A stretch of DNA of 18,588 nucleotides from SG8-41 sp964521405. GTDB taxonomy: Bacteria > Pseudomonadota > Gammaproteobacteria > Burkholderiales > SG8-41. Below the pieces are notes generated by a model. It was not told the DNA's origin, did no database searches, and saw nothing but the letters and a program-made list of their open reading frames with translations. Both the position numbers and the translations under genes were made by a program. Below, piece by piece: positions 7,488 through 14,075 of this stretch. How positions within the stretch are numbered: position 1 is the stretch's first letter; each line of letters starts with the position of its first letter. The DNA lies in the NCBI GenBank assembly GCA_964521405.1, contig CAZFRR010000264.1, positions 1-18,588 of the forward strand, given 5' to 3'.

Positions 7488-9599
7488 TTGAACCACACCA
7501 AGAAATCACTCATTTGGGGCCAGCACCAGCTGGTCCTGGAAACCGGCGAAATCGCGCGTCAGGCATCCGGCGCCGTGCTGGTCAGCATGGAAGACACCGT
7601 GGTGCTGGTCACCGTGGTTGGCGCAAAACAGGCGCAGGCGGGCAAGGATTTCCTGCCGCTGACCGTGGATTACCAGGAACGCACTTACGCCGCCGGCAAG
7701 ATTCCTGGCGGTTTTTTCAGGCGCGAGGGCCGGCCTTCCGAGAAGGAAATTCTTACCTGCCGGCTGATCGACCGCCCGATCCGCCCGCTGTTTCCCGACG
7801 GCTTCTACAACGAATTGCAGATCGTTGCCACCGTGGTGTCGTCGAACAACGAGATCGACTCGGACATCCCGGCGATGATCGGCGCTTCGGCCGCGCTGGC
7901 CCTTTCCGGCATTCCTTTCAGTGGCCCGATCGGGGCAGCCCGTGTCGGCTATCTCAACGGCCAGTACGTGCTTAATCCAACCGCCACCGAGTTGAAGACA
8001 TCGCAGCTCGACCTGGTGGTGGCCGGCACCGAGCACGCGGTGCTGATGGTGGAATCCGAGGCGAAGGAGTTGCCCGAGGACGTGATGCTGGGCGCGGTGG
8101 TATTCGGTCACCAGCAGATGCAGCAGGTGATCCAGGCGATCAGCGAGCTGGCGGACGAGGCGGGCTCGGAGGCATGGAACTGGAAAGAACCTGCCAAGGA
8201 CGAGGCGCTGATTGAGCGCATTGCAGGGCTCGCCGAGAATGACTTGCGCGCGGCATTCCTGTTGAAGCAGAAGGGAGCCCGTTCCGAGGCGATAGACGGC
8301 ATCTGGAAGCGGGTATTCACCGAGGTCGGCGTCGGCACGGTAGGCGGCCCGGACTCGAATGCAGTCAAGGAAATCTGCTTCGCGCTGGAATCGAAAATCG
8401 TGCGCGGCCAAATCCTGAGCGGCGAGCCTCGCATCGACGGCCGCAACACGCGCACGGTGCGCCCGATCACGATCCGCACTGGCCTGCTGCCGCGCGTGCA
8501 CGGCTCGGCGCTGTTCACACGAGGTGAGACCCAGGCGCTGGTAACCGCGACGCTCGGCACCTCGCGCGACGAGCAGCGCATCGATGCGTTGCAGGGCGAA
8601 TATCGCGATCGTTTCATGATGAATTACAACATGCCTCCGTACGCCACGGGTGAGACCGGGCGGGTGGGTTCGCCCAAGCGCCGCGAGATCGGCCATGGGC
8701 GGCTCGCCAAGCGCGCATTATTGGCCATGCTCCCGGGGCCGGACGAATTCGCTTACTCACTGCGGGTGGTATCCGAAATCACCGAATCCAACGGCTCGAG
8801 CTCGATGGCGAGCGTGTGCGGAGGTTGTCTCGCCCTGATGGACGCCGGCGTGCCGCTCAAGTCGCACGTGGCGGGCATCGCCATGGGGCTCATCAAGGAA
8901 GGCAACCGCTTCGCGGTGCTGTCCGACATTCTCGGCGACGAGGATCATCTCGGCGACATGGATTTCAAGGTTGCCGGCACGGAGAAGGGGATCACCGCGC
9001 TGCAGATGGACATCAAGATCGAAGGGATTACCAAGGAGATCATGCATGCTGCGCTGGTCCAGGCGCGCGAAGGTCGCCTGCACATCCTGGACAAGATGAA
9101 GCATTCGCTGGAATCGCCACGCACCGAGCTCTCCGTGTGGGCGCCACGGATGATCACGATCAAGATCAAGCCGGAGAAAATCCGGGACGTGATCGGCAAG
9201 GGCGGCGCGGTGATACGGGCGCTGACCGAGGAGACCGGCACCACGATCGATATTCAGGACGACGGGACGGTCACCATCGCGTGCGTTTCACCCGAGGCCG
9301 GGGAGTTGGCCAAGAAGCGCATCGAGGACATCACCGCCGACGTGGAAGTCGGCCGCATCTACGACGGCACCGTGTTGAAGCTGCTCGATTTCGGCGCGAT
9401 CGTGAGCGTGCTGCCGGGCAAGGACGGTCTTCTCCACATCTCGCAGATCGCCAACGAGCGGGTCAATGCCGTTGCGGATCACCTCAAGGAAGGCCAGCAG
9501 GTGAGAGTGAAAGTGCTGGAAGCCGACGACAAGGGCAGGTTGCGGCTTTCCATGAAGGCGGTGGCTGCCGAGGCCAAGGCTGCACAGGCTGCGCAGTAA
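7488..9599 (+). CDS. pnp: Polyribonucleotide nucleotidyltransferase (PNPase)
   Basis: A 703-residue phosphorolytic 3'-5' exoribonuclease of the RNA degradosome (E. coli 711). Order: first RNase PH domain (about 10-140), helical linker (about 240-310), second RNase PH domain (about 320-545), KH domain with GKGG at 570-573, and S1 domain (about 621-690). The phosphate-binding SSS at 437-439 and the acidic pair D486 and D492 match the E. coli catalytic residues in both identity and number. The start is TTG at 7488: AGGGG lies a few bases upstream, and the first ATG (about residue 33) would remove a strand of the first RNase PH domain. It probably starts by read-through from rpsO. A strong terminator follows. 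Confidence 0.97.
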   Translation: MNHTKKSLIWGQHQLVLETGEIARQASGAVLVSMEDTVVLVTVVGAKQAQAGKDFLPLTVDYQERTYAAGKIPGGFFRREGRPSEKEILTCRLIDRPIRPLFPDGFYNELQIVATVVSSNNEIDSDIPAMIGASAALALSGIPFSGPIGAARVGYLNGQYVLNPTATELKTSQLDLVVAGTEHAVLMVESEAKELPEDVMLGAVVFGHQQMQQVIQAISELADEAGSEAWNWKEPAKDEALIERIAGLAENDLRAAFLLKQKGARSEAIDGIWKRVFTEVGVGTVGGPDSNAVKEICFALESKIVRGQILSGEPRIDGRNTRTVRPITIRTGLLPRVHGSALFTRGETQALVTATLGTSRDEQRIDALQGEYRDRFMMNYNMPPYATGETGRVGSPKRREIGHGRLAKRALLAMLPGPDEFAYSLRVVSEITESNGSSSMASVCGGCLALMDAGVPLKSHVAGIAMGLIKEGNRFAVLSDILGDEDHLGDMDFKVAGTEKGITALQMDIKIEGITKEIMHAALVQAREGRLHILDKMKHSLESPRTELSVWAPRMITIKIKPEKIRDVIGKGGAVIRALTEETGTTIDIQDDGTVTIACVSPEAGELAKKRIEDITADVEVGRIYDGTVLKLLDFGAIVSVLPGKDGLLHISQIANERVNAVADHLKEGQQVRVKVLEADDKGRLRLSMKAVAAEAKAAQAAQ

Positions 9600-9615
9600 G
9601 GATAGACCCGAGAAG

Positions 9616-9644
9616 AAAAAGCGGCCGTTCGGCCGCTTTTTTTA
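9616..9644 (+). terminator. Intrinsic terminator after pnp
   Basis: AGCGGCC and GGCCGCT form a perfect GC-rich stem around a GTTC loop. It is flanked by an A-run on the left and seven T residues on the right, so the stem extends further as A-T pairs. It could also act on minus-strand transcripts coming from dksA because of the A-run. Confidence 0.92.
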
Positions 9645-9708
9645 TTTCCCGAGCGTTGAACGGCGAATCAGGGGGGCAGGAGCCGCGGCTTCCGTACCCT
9701 AGTTGCGT

Positions 9709-9755
9709 CCGTTCGAACGGGCGGAGTTAAACCGGGGCTGTGCCTCCGGTTTAAC
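9709..9755. other. Two adjacent hairpins downstream of dksA
   Basis: GTTAAACCGG (9726-9735) and CCGGTTTAAC (9746-9755) form a perfect 10-bp inverted repeat with a 10-base centre. CCGTTCGAACGG (9709-9720) is a 12-bp palindrome beside it. The first ends one base from the dksA stop codon. Neither has a T-run on the minus strand, so they are more likely 3'-end-stabilising stems than classical terminators, with final termination at the bidirectional stem at 9616-9644. Confidence 0.55.
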
Positions 9756-9756
9756 G

Positions 9757-10179
9757 CTACTTGGCCACCTGCCGCTCGCGCAGCTCGTCGAGAGTCTTGC
9801 AGTCAATGCAGAGCGTCGCTGTCGGGCGTGCCTCGAGACGCTTCAGCCCGATTTCTATCCCGCAGGAATCGCAGTAGCCGTATTCGCCCGCGTCGATGCG
9901 GGCGATGGTCTCGTCGATCTTCTTGATGAGCTTGCGTTCGCGGTCGCGGTTTCTCAGCTCCAGCGACATGTCGGATTCCTGGCTCGCGCGGTCGTTGGGA
10001 TCGGCAAAAATCGTCGCCTCGTCCTGCATGGTGTGAACCGTGCGGTCGATGTCCTGCGACAGGTCGCGCTTCATTTCCCCCAGCATCTTGCGGAAATGCG
10101 CGAGCTGGCGCGGGTTCATGTAATCCTCTTTCCCCTTGGGCTTGTAGGCGGGAAAGGGCTTATGCAATTCAGAAGGCAT
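9757..10179 (-). CDS. dksA: RNA polymerase-binding transcription factor DksA
   Basis: A 140-residue protein that enters the secondary channel of RNA polymerase and, with ppGpp, reprogrammes rRNA and amino-acid promoters (E. coli 151 residues). The long coiled coil carries D60 and D63 at its tip within ADPNDRASQESD, corresponding to the functional DxxDxA tip of E. coli DksA. A four-cysteine zinc finger uses C103, C106, C124 and C127, so it is the zinc-binding form. I start at the ATG at 10179 because MPSELHKPFPAYKPKGKEDYM resembles other betaproteobacterial DksA N-termini; an upstream ATG would add 19 residues spanning the predicted -10 box. It faces the neighbouring genes on the other strand. 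Confidence 0.95.
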   Translation of the reverse strand: MPSELHKPFPAYKPKGKEDYMNPRQLAHFRKMLGEMKRDLSQDIDRTVHTMQDEATIFADPNDRASQESDMSLELRNRDRERKLIKKIDETIARIDAGEYGYCDSCGIEIGLKRLEARPTATLCIDCKTLDELRERQVAK

Positions 10180-10207
10180 GCGCTCGCTTGCTCGAAAAAA
10201 GAGGCTC

Positions 10208-10236
10208 TTTATATATGAAATTGCAGTGCCCCGCAA
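10208..10236 (-). promoter_or_regulatory. Predicted sigma70 promoter of dksA
   Basis: Read on the minus strand, TTGCGG (10236-10231) and TATAAA (10213-10208) are separated by 17 bases. It lies about 30 bases upstream of the chosen dksA start, which supports that start over the longer one. Confidence 0.65.
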
Positions 10237-10272
10237 GTGACGATTCGGCGTCGGAAAAACGCTGATTTCTCA

Positions 10273-10302
10273 TTGACTATCAGAGGCTTCCAAGAGTATA
10301 GT
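10273..10302 (+). promoter_or_regulatory. Predicted sigma70 promoter of the tRNA-Arg/tRNA-His genes
   Basis: TTGACT (10273-10278) and TATAGT (10297-10302) are separated by 18 bases and lie 85 bases before tRNA-Arg on the same strand. It is back-to-back with the dksA promoter. GC-rich sequence just after the -10 box (TTACGCCGCTTCC) could serve as a discriminator; I infer this only from composition. Confidence 0.65.
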
Positions 10303-10387
10303 TACGCCGCTTCCGGGGCGTGGCCCAGCCCGGTTTTGCGCGCCATGCTTTGCGACCCGCGACCGGACGCGTCAGACTAGCCGGTGA

Positions 10388-10463
10388 GCGCCCGTAGCTC
10401 AACGGACAGAGCACCGGCCTTCTAAGCCGGGGGTTGTGGGTTCGATTCCCGCCGGGCGTGCCA
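10388..10463 (+). tRNA. tRNA-Arg (anticodon TCT)
   Basis: A complete 76-base cloverleaf with encoded CCA. Acceptor GCGCCCG pairs with CGGGCGT (one G-T pair). The anticodon stem CCGGC/GCCGG encloses CTTCTAA, giving anticodon TCT, which reads AGA/AGG. The T-arm contains GGTTCGATTCC. It is followed by tRNA-His, like the arg-his tRNA cluster of other Proteobacteria. Confidence 0.96.
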
Positions 10464-10481
10464 AACCCGCCCTTACGGGCT

Positions 10482-10559
10482 AGTGTTGAGTGTTGAGTGT
10501 TGAGTGAGCCCCCCTTGGTGATCAAGGAACTCAAAACTAAAAACTCAACACTCAAAACT
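10482..10559. repeat. Inverted heptad repeat, GTTGAGT family, copy 2 (between tRNA-Arg and tRNA-His)
   Basis: The left arm (10482-10505) contains three tandem GTTGAGT units. The right arm (10536-10559) is the inverted tract ACTAAAA, ACTCAAC, ACTCAAA in the same 7-base period. The 24-base arms match at 21 positions, with a 30-base core that itself contains CCTTGGTGATCAAGG. It belongs to the same family as the infB/rbfA element. It starts just after a short hairpin (CCCG/CGGG, 10466-10479) following tRNA-Arg. Confidence 0.85.
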
Positions 10560-10570
10560 GTCTTTCCGAT

Positions 10571-10646
10571 GGTGGCTGTAGCTCAAAGGTAGAGTACTGG
10601 ATTGTGATTCCAGGTGTTGCGGGTTCGAGTCCCGTCAGCCACCCCA
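10571..10646 (+). tRNA. tRNA-His (anticodon GTG)
   Basis: A complete tRNA with the extra 5' G(-1) at 10571 facing the discriminator C at 10643, the identity feature of tRNA-His, and an encoded CCA (10644-10646). Acceptor GTGGCTG pairs with CAGCCAC. The anticodon stem CTGGA/TCCAG encloses TTGTGAT, giving GTG, and the T-arm has GGTTCGAGTCC. No clear terminator follows before the nfeD-like gene. Confidence 0.96.
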
Positions 10647-10714
10647 TCCTTCTTTGCCGTGACTCGCGGATCATGCTCTAATCGGCTGCGGTCGCCGGTT
10701 CACGGGGAGGCGTA

Positions 10715-11161
10715 ATGATGCAGTTCCTGTGGTGGCATTGGGTCGTGCTGGGCATCGTGCTGCTGCTGCTCGAGCTCGCCGTGCCGGCGTTCTTCCTGGT
10801 GTGGTTCGGCGCGGGCGCGCTGATCGTCGGGATCGCCTTGCTCGCCGCCCCGTCGCTGTCATTTTCCTGGCAGGTCCTGGTCTGGATCGCCTGCTCGCTT
10901 GCCTTCATCTGGTTGTGGTTCAAGGTGTTCAAGCCGGGTTTCCACAAGACCCGCGCGGGCATGTCCAGGGGCGCGGTGCTCGGAGAAATCGGGCTCGTGA
11001 TCCGGGACATCCGCCCCTTCGAAAAGGGGCAGATCCGTTTCCAGAAGCCGATGCTGGGCGACGAGGTCTGGGAAGCGATTGCCGACGAGGAAATCCTCGT
11101 GGGCAAGCGCGTCAAGGTGCTCGACGTCGAGGGCAATATCCTCAAGGTCGGAAAGACATAA
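10715..11161 (+). CDS. NfeD-like membrane protein
   Basis: A 148-residue protein of the short NfeD type. It has two to three hydrophobic segments (about residues 5-27, 30-47 and 51-70), then a soluble C-terminal beta-rich OB-fold-like domain (about 85-148) ending GKRVKVLDVEGNILKVGK. Such proteins are encoded next to stomatin/SPFH proteins and are thought to work with them in inner-membrane microdomains; E. coli YbbK/QmcA context is comparable. GGGGAGG lies 4 bases before the ATG at 10715 and 7 bases before a second ATG at 10718, so the start may be one codon later. It is followed after 11 bases by the SPFH gene, so the two are almost certainly co-transcribed. The exact role is unknown. Confidence 0.88.
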   Translation: MMQFLWWHWVVLGIVLLLLELAVPAFFLVWFGAGALIVGIALLAAPSLSFSWQVLVWIACSLAFIWLWFKVFKPGFHKTRAGMSRGAVLGEIGLVIRDIRPFEKGQIRFQKPMLGDEVWEAIADEEILVGKRVKVLDVEGNILKVGKT

Positions 11162-11172
11162 GCGGGGGTCAT

Positions 11173-12030
11173 ATGGGATTCGAGATCGTCGTCATTGCAT
11201 TGCTGGTTTTCGCGGTCGTTACCGTGTGGAAAGGCGTGAGAATCGTTCCGCAGGGAGAGGAGTGGATCGTGGAGCGGCTCGGGAAGTTCAACAAGACGCT
11301 GACCCCCGGGCTCACCATCATCGTGCCCTATATCGACAAGGTCGCCTACAAGGTCATCACCAAGGACATCATCCTCGATGTTCCCGAGCAGGAGGTGATC
11401 ACCAAGGACAATGTCGTGATCATCACTAACGCGATCGCCTTCATCAAGGTGACCGATCCGATTAAGGCGGTCTACGGCGTCGTGGACTTTGCCGAGGCGA
11501 TCCGGCAGCTGGTGCAAACCACGCTGCGCTCGATTACCGGGGAGATGGAACTGGACCAGGCGTTGTCGTCGCGCGAGAAAATAAAGTTGCGGCTGAAAGA
11601 GAGCATCGCCGATGAAGCAGTCGACTGGGGGCTCACCATAAAATCCGTCGAAATCCAGGACATCAAACCCTCCCAGTCGATGGTGAAGTCGATGGAACTG
11701 CAGGCTGCAGCCGAGCGGGAGCGGAAAGCGGTGGTGACCAAGGCGGAAGGCGCGAAACAGGCGATGATCCTGGAGGCGGAAGGGCGCCTTGAGAGCGCGA
11801 AGCGCGACGCGATTGCCCAGGTGACGCTCGCGGAGTCCTCCGCGCAGGCGATCAAGAACGTGGCTGCCGCGATCGGCGACCGCGACACGCCGATGCTGTT
11901 CCTGCTCGGCGAGAAATACATCCATGCGCTCAACGAGATGGCCGCTTCTCAAAACAGCAAGATCGTGCTGCTGCCGGGCGACCTGCAAGACGCGCTGAAA
12001 GGCATACTCGGCAAGGCGCGTTCCGCCTAG
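11173..12030 (+). CDS. SPFH/stomatin-family membrane protein (QmcA-like)
   Basis: A 285-residue protein with one N-terminal membrane helix (about residues 3-20), then an SPFH (band 7) domain beginning VRIVPQGEEWIVERLGKFNKTL and including DVPEQEVITKDNV and TTLRSITGEMELDQALSSRE. An Ala/Glu-rich coiled coil (about 175-220) follows, then a C-terminal LLPGDLQDALKGILG tail. Stomatin-type proteins oligomerise at the inner membrane and scaffold membrane domains; some modulate membrane proteases. The start is ATG 11173, just after AGCGGGGGT, where the homology begins. The open frame extends further upstream, but only as a shadow of the NfeD-like gene. It ends convergently 24 bases from smpB. Confidence 0.9.
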   Translation: MGFEIVVIALLVFAVVTVWKGVRIVPQGEEWIVERLGKFNKTLTPGLTIIVPYIDKVAYKVITKDIILDVPEQEVITKDNVVIITNAIAFIKVTDPIKAVYGVVDFAEAIRQLVQTTLRSITGEMELDQALSSREKIKLRLKESIADEAVDWGLTIKSVEIQDIKPSQSMVKSMELQAAAERERKAVVTKAEGAKQAMILEAEGRLESAKRDAIAQVTLAESSAQAIKNVAAAIGDRDTPMLFLLGEKYIHALNEMAASQNSKIVLLPGDLQDALKGILGKARSA

Positions 12031-12054
12031 CGGGTCCCGACACGGCACCGCTTT

Positions 12055-12501
12055 TCAGGTCTTGATACGTAGCAGGCGCTGCTGCTCTCGGCGCCAGTCT
12101 TTCTCTTTTTCAGTCTGCCGCTTGTCGTATTGCCGCTTGCCTTTGGCGAGCCCGATCTCGAGCTTGATGCGCCCGTTCTTGTAATGCATGTCGAGCGGCA
12201 CCAGCGTATAGCCGTCCTGCTCGACGCTGCCAATCAGTCGGCTGATCTCCCCGGCATGCAGCAGGAGCTTGCGTGTGCGGATCGGGTCCGGCACGAAGTG
12301 TGTCGAGGTGGAAAGCAGCGGGCTCATGTGGCAGCCGATGAGAAAGATCTCACCGCTGCTGACGATCACATAAGCATCCTGCAACTGCACCCGGCCCGCC
12401 CGTATCGCCTTGACCTCCCATCCTTCCAAAGCGATCCCCGCTTCGAGCCTCTGCTCGATAAAATAGTCGTGGAAGGCCTTCCGGTTCTGGACGATGCTCA
12501 T
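12055..12501 (-). CDS. smpB: SsrA-binding protein SmpB
   Basis: A 148-residue partner of tmRNA in trans-translation rescue of stalled ribosomes (E. coli 160). The family blocks are clear: NRKAFHDYFIEQRLEAGIALEGWEVKAIRAGRVQLQDAYV at the N-terminus, GEIFLIGCHMSPL, DPIRTRKLLLHAGEI, and the basic C-terminal tail GLAKGKRQYDKRQTEKEKDWRREQQRLLR that enters the decoding centre. It is transcribed opposite to its neighbours: convergent with the SPFH gene, divergent from ratA. A near-perfect palindrome and a TAGAAT -10-like box lie 8-33 bases upstream of its start. Confidence 0.96.
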   Translation of the reverse strand: MSIVQNRKAFHDYFIEQRLEAGIALEGWEVKAIRAGRVQLQDAYVIVSSGEIFLIGCHMSPLLSTSTHFVPDPIRTRKLLLHAGEISRLIGSVEQDGYTLVPLDMHYKNGRIKLEIGLAKGKRQYDKRQTEKEKDWRREQQRLLRIKT

Positions 12502-12508
12502 GGCGGGA

Positions 12509-12536
12509 GAATGATTGCGCGCGCAGTCATTCTAAC
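12509..12536. promoter_or_regulatory. Palindrome with -10-like box in the smpB/ratA divergent region
   Basis: Bases 12509-12532 read GAATGATTGCGCGCGCAGTC followed by ATTC, a 24-base near-perfect palindrome (only one symmetric pair differs, a T-G wobble). On the minus strand, TAGAAT (12534-12529) overlaps its edge and could be the smpB -10 box, giving a leader of about 20 bases; the matching -35 is poor. It could be an operator or a self-complementary mRNA leader. I see no named regulator motif. Confidence 0.45.
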
Positions 12537-12596
12537 AGCAGTGCGCGGCGGGTTCCGGCGGGGAAGTGTGATCCTGTTGACGAGAGATTGAAACGG

Positions 12597-13028
12597 ATGA
12601 CTGAAGTCAACCGTACAGTGCTGGTCGGTTTTACGCCGGAGCAGATGTTTGCCCTGGTGGATGCCGTCGAGGACTATCCGAAGTTCCTGCCGTGGTGCGG
12701 AGGAACGATACTGATTTACCGCGATGAGCAGATCCTGCGCGCGACGATACAAATCAACTACCACGGCATCAGGCAGAGCTGGACGACCGAGAACCCGAAG
12801 CACGCGCCGAACGAGATGCTGATCCGCCTCGTGGAGGGGCCGTTTCGCAGCCTCGACGGCCGCTGGCGCTTTATCCGGCTTGCCGATCGGGGCTGCAAAG
12901 TCGAGCTCAACCTGCGCTACGAGTTCTCCAGCCGGATGTTGGAGAAACTGGTGGGCCCGGTGTTCGGGCACATCGCCGATACGCTGGTAGACGCATTTGC
13001 CCGCAGGGCCGAGCAGGTTTATGGGTGA
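12597..13028 (+). CDS. ratA: RatA-like START/polyketide-cyclase-type protein (YfjG family)
   Basis: A 143-residue single-domain START-like protein (E. coli RatA about 145-158). The conserved N-terminus has FTPEQMFALVDAVEDYPKFLPWCGG, with ENPKHAPNEMLIRLVEGPF and KVELNLRYEFSS further on. E. coli RatA was described as blocking 70S formation when overproduced, while homologous Coq10 proteins bind ubiquinone, so its normal role is not settled. I chose ATG 12597; a TTG at 12588 adds three residues. It overlaps the next gene (rnfH/ratB start at 13021) by 8 bases, the usual ratA-ratB arrangement. The final codons lie inside the left arm of a short heptad-type inverted repeat. Confidence 0.92.
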   Translation: MTEVNRTVLVGFTPEQMFALVDAVEDYPKFLPWCGGTILIYRDEQILRATIQINYHGIRQSWTTENPKHAPNEMLIRLVEGPFRSLDGRWRFIRLADRGCKVELNLRYEFSSRMLEKLVGPVFGHIADTLVDAFARRAEQVYG

Positions 13029-13074
13029 AAGGCGCAGCCACCCATCACCCGTCGCCCGTCACCCGTCACGCATC
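13021..13074. repeat. Heptad repeat, ACCCGTC family (ratA/rnfH junction)
   Basis: Five contiguous 7-base units, ACCCATC, ACCCGTC, GCCCGTC, ACCCGTC and ACGCATC, occupy 13040-13074. ATGGGTG (13021-13027) is an inverted copy of CACCCAT (13039-13045), so a short opposite arm overlaps the ratA stop codon. If translated, three heptads make one 7-residue period, visible in HPSPVARHPSR of RnfH. Confidence 0.8.
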
Positions 13075-13371
13075 AGGGTGGAGGTGGTCTACGCGCTGCA
13101 CGACGAGCAGGCGTTGATCGCGCTCGAGATGGAAGAGGGGGCAAGCGTGCGCGAGGCCATCGAGCGCTCCGGCATTCTGCAGCGCTTTCCGGGGATCGAA
13201 CTCGCGCGGGGGCGTGTGGGTATTTTCGGCAGGCAAGTTGAATTCGATGCACTACTGCACGACGGCGATCGCGTGGAAATTTACCGCCCGCTCGTGGCTG
13301 ATCCCAAGGAGATCAGGCGCGCGCGCGCGGCGCGGCGGAAGCGGGTGCAGACCCGAATACGCGGCAGCTAG
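13021..13371 (+). CDS. rnfH: RnfH family ubiquitin-fold protein (RatB)
   Basis: About 116 residues. The family domain starts at about residue 17 (IRVEVVYALHDEQALIAL) and continues through GIELARGRVGIFGRQVEFDALLHDGDRVEIYRPL, with a basic C-terminus typical of RnfH/RatB (beta-grasp fold, function unclear). The stretch before it, HPSPVARHPSR, is encoded by five tandem 7-base units (13040-13074) and is not family sequence. The start at ATG 13021 overlaps the ratA stop and is the likely coupled start. An alternative is a GTG just before the conserved domain (13078 or 13084), which would leave the repeat untranslated. Co-transcribed with ratA. Confidence 0.85.
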   Translation: MGERRSHPSPVARHPSRIRVEVVYALHDEQALIALEMEEGASVREAIERSGILQRFPGIELARGRVGIFGRQVEFDALLHDGDRVEIYRPLVADPKEIRRARAARRKRVQTRIRGS

Positions 13372-13377
13372 ATGTTT

Positions 13378-13448
13378 GTCATACCCGCGAATGCGGGTAT
13401 CCAGGGACTCTGGGCGTTTACTGGATCCCGGCCTTCGCCGGGATGACG
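13378..13448. repeat. 71-base two-hairpin intergenic repeat (REP/BIME-like)
   Basis: Outer ends GTCATACCCGC and GCCGGGATGAC are imperfect inverted copies. Each half is its own hairpin: ATACCCGC/GCGGGTAT with an inner CCAG, and ATCCCGGC/GCCGGGAT with an inner CTGG. The pattern GTCAT-CCCGCG...GCGGG-ATCCAG...CTGGATCCCG...GGGATGACG is a widespread dispersed repeat in Proteobacteria. It lies between the convergent rnfH and the DUF4124-type gene. Confidence 0.85.
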
Positions 13449-13469
13449 ATCGCCTCCAAGGCAATCGTC
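13445..13469 (-). terminator. Hairpin at the 3' end of the DUF4124-type gene
   Basis: GACGATCGCC (13445-13454) and GGCAATCGTC (13460-13469) form a 10-bp stem with one mismatch and a TCCAA loop. It overlaps both the minus-strand stop codon and the end of the two-hairpin repeat. There is no T-run, so it is at most a weak terminator or stabilising stem for either convergent transcript. Confidence 0.4.
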
Positions 13470-13920
13470 ACTTGCAATTGGAGTCCGCCACCTGCCGCGC
13501 TCTGGCGATCTCGGCCGGGCGGGTAGCATCGTCGAGAAACACGCGCTCGCCGGTCTTGGGATCCACCTGGGCGATGCGCTGGCCTTCTTGCAGGCTCTTG
13601 AGGTAAGCCTGCGCTCTTTCGCAGTTTTCTCGCTGCTGGGTTTTTTCAGCGGCTTTCACGTCCTCTTTCTGGCGCGTTTCGGTGCCCTCCAGCTGGCGCT
13701 TGCGGAAATCCGCTTCACGTTCAGCGAGCGTTTTCGGCTGGGACGCGTCCTTGGCTGCCGATTGGCCGGGCGTGTTCCTGATGCCGGTCTGAGTTTCCTT
13801 GGTTCCGGCCGGGCACTGGAAGGAGTATTCGACTTTGCCGTCCTTGCTGACGCACTTCAGCATTTGCCCGTGGGTGGCAAAAGGGACGAGCATCAAAAAC
13901 AGAGCGATGATGATTTTCAC
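13468..13920 (-). CDS. Secreted/periplasmic DUF4124-type protein
   Basis: A 150-residue protein. A signal peptide of about 18 residues (MKIIIALFLMLVPFATHG) is followed by a short DUF4124-like module, LKCVSKDGKVEYSFQCPAG, with Cys23 and Cys36. The remainder is Gln/Glu/Lys-rich and helical (about 62-110), with two more cysteines, Cys99 and Cys149, so two disulfides are possible in the periplasm. The GTG start at 13920 is supported by AAGGAG 5 bases upstream. DUF4124 proteins are common next to guaB in betaproteobacteria; no function is established. It is convergent with rnfH and divergent from guaB. Confidence 0.8.
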   Translation of the reverse strand: MKIIIALFLMLVPFATHGQMLKCVSKDGKVEYSFQCPAGTKETQTGIRNTPGQSAAKDASQPKTLAEREADFRKRQLEGTETRQKEDVKAAEKTQQRENCERAQAYLKSLQEGQRIAQVDPKTGERVFLDDATRPAEIARARQVADSNCK

Positions 13921-14021
13921 TGGATCTCCTTGGTCTTGTCAGCCGCCGGCCCGGGGCCGCGGGGACGAACCTGACTTGGCTAGTTTATCCCATCAAGACA
14001 ATCGATTAACGCGCGAATCCG

Positions 14022-14050
14022 TTTACCGTTGACAGTCGCATGCGTATAAT
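14022..14050 (+). promoter_or_regulatory. Predicted sigma70 promoter of guaB
   Basis: A perfect TATAAT (14045-14050) is preceded, after 17 bases, by TTTACC (14022-14027). The guaB start lies 25 bases downstream of the -10 box, leaving a leader of under 20 bases. This rules out the longer guaB frame that would begin at 14040 inside the promoter. Confidence 0.75.
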
Positions 14051-14075
14051 ACGTTTTTTGCGAAGGGTAGAAAAC

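Noticed and set aside
7506..8696. 396-codon minus-strand frame opposite pnp
   Set aside because: Antisense shadow caused by GC-rich third positions of pnp, whose catalytic residues are all present on the plus strand.
10180..10236. Longer dksA start adding 19 residues
   Set aside because: The extra codons cover the predicted -10 box and are unlike DksA N-termini.
10482..10559. Possible CRISPR-like array from tandem GTTGAGT units
   Set aside because: Units are 7 bases with no spacers and no cas genes nearby; the structure is tandem and inverted heptads.
10678..12048. 456-codon minus-strand frame opposite the NfeD-like/SPFH pair
   Set aside because: Both plus-strand genes show membrane segments, domain motifs and ribosome-binding sites; the minus frame has only low-complexity Arg/Leu/His-rich sequence.
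14029..14050. Perfect TTGACA upstream of TATAAT before guaB
   Set aside because: Spacing is only 10 bases, too short for a sigma70 promoter; TTTACC with a 17-base spacer is used instead.
14040..14075. Longer guaB start adding 12 residues
   Set aside because: It begins inside the -10 region of the predicted promoter and precedes the conserved IMPDH N-terminus.
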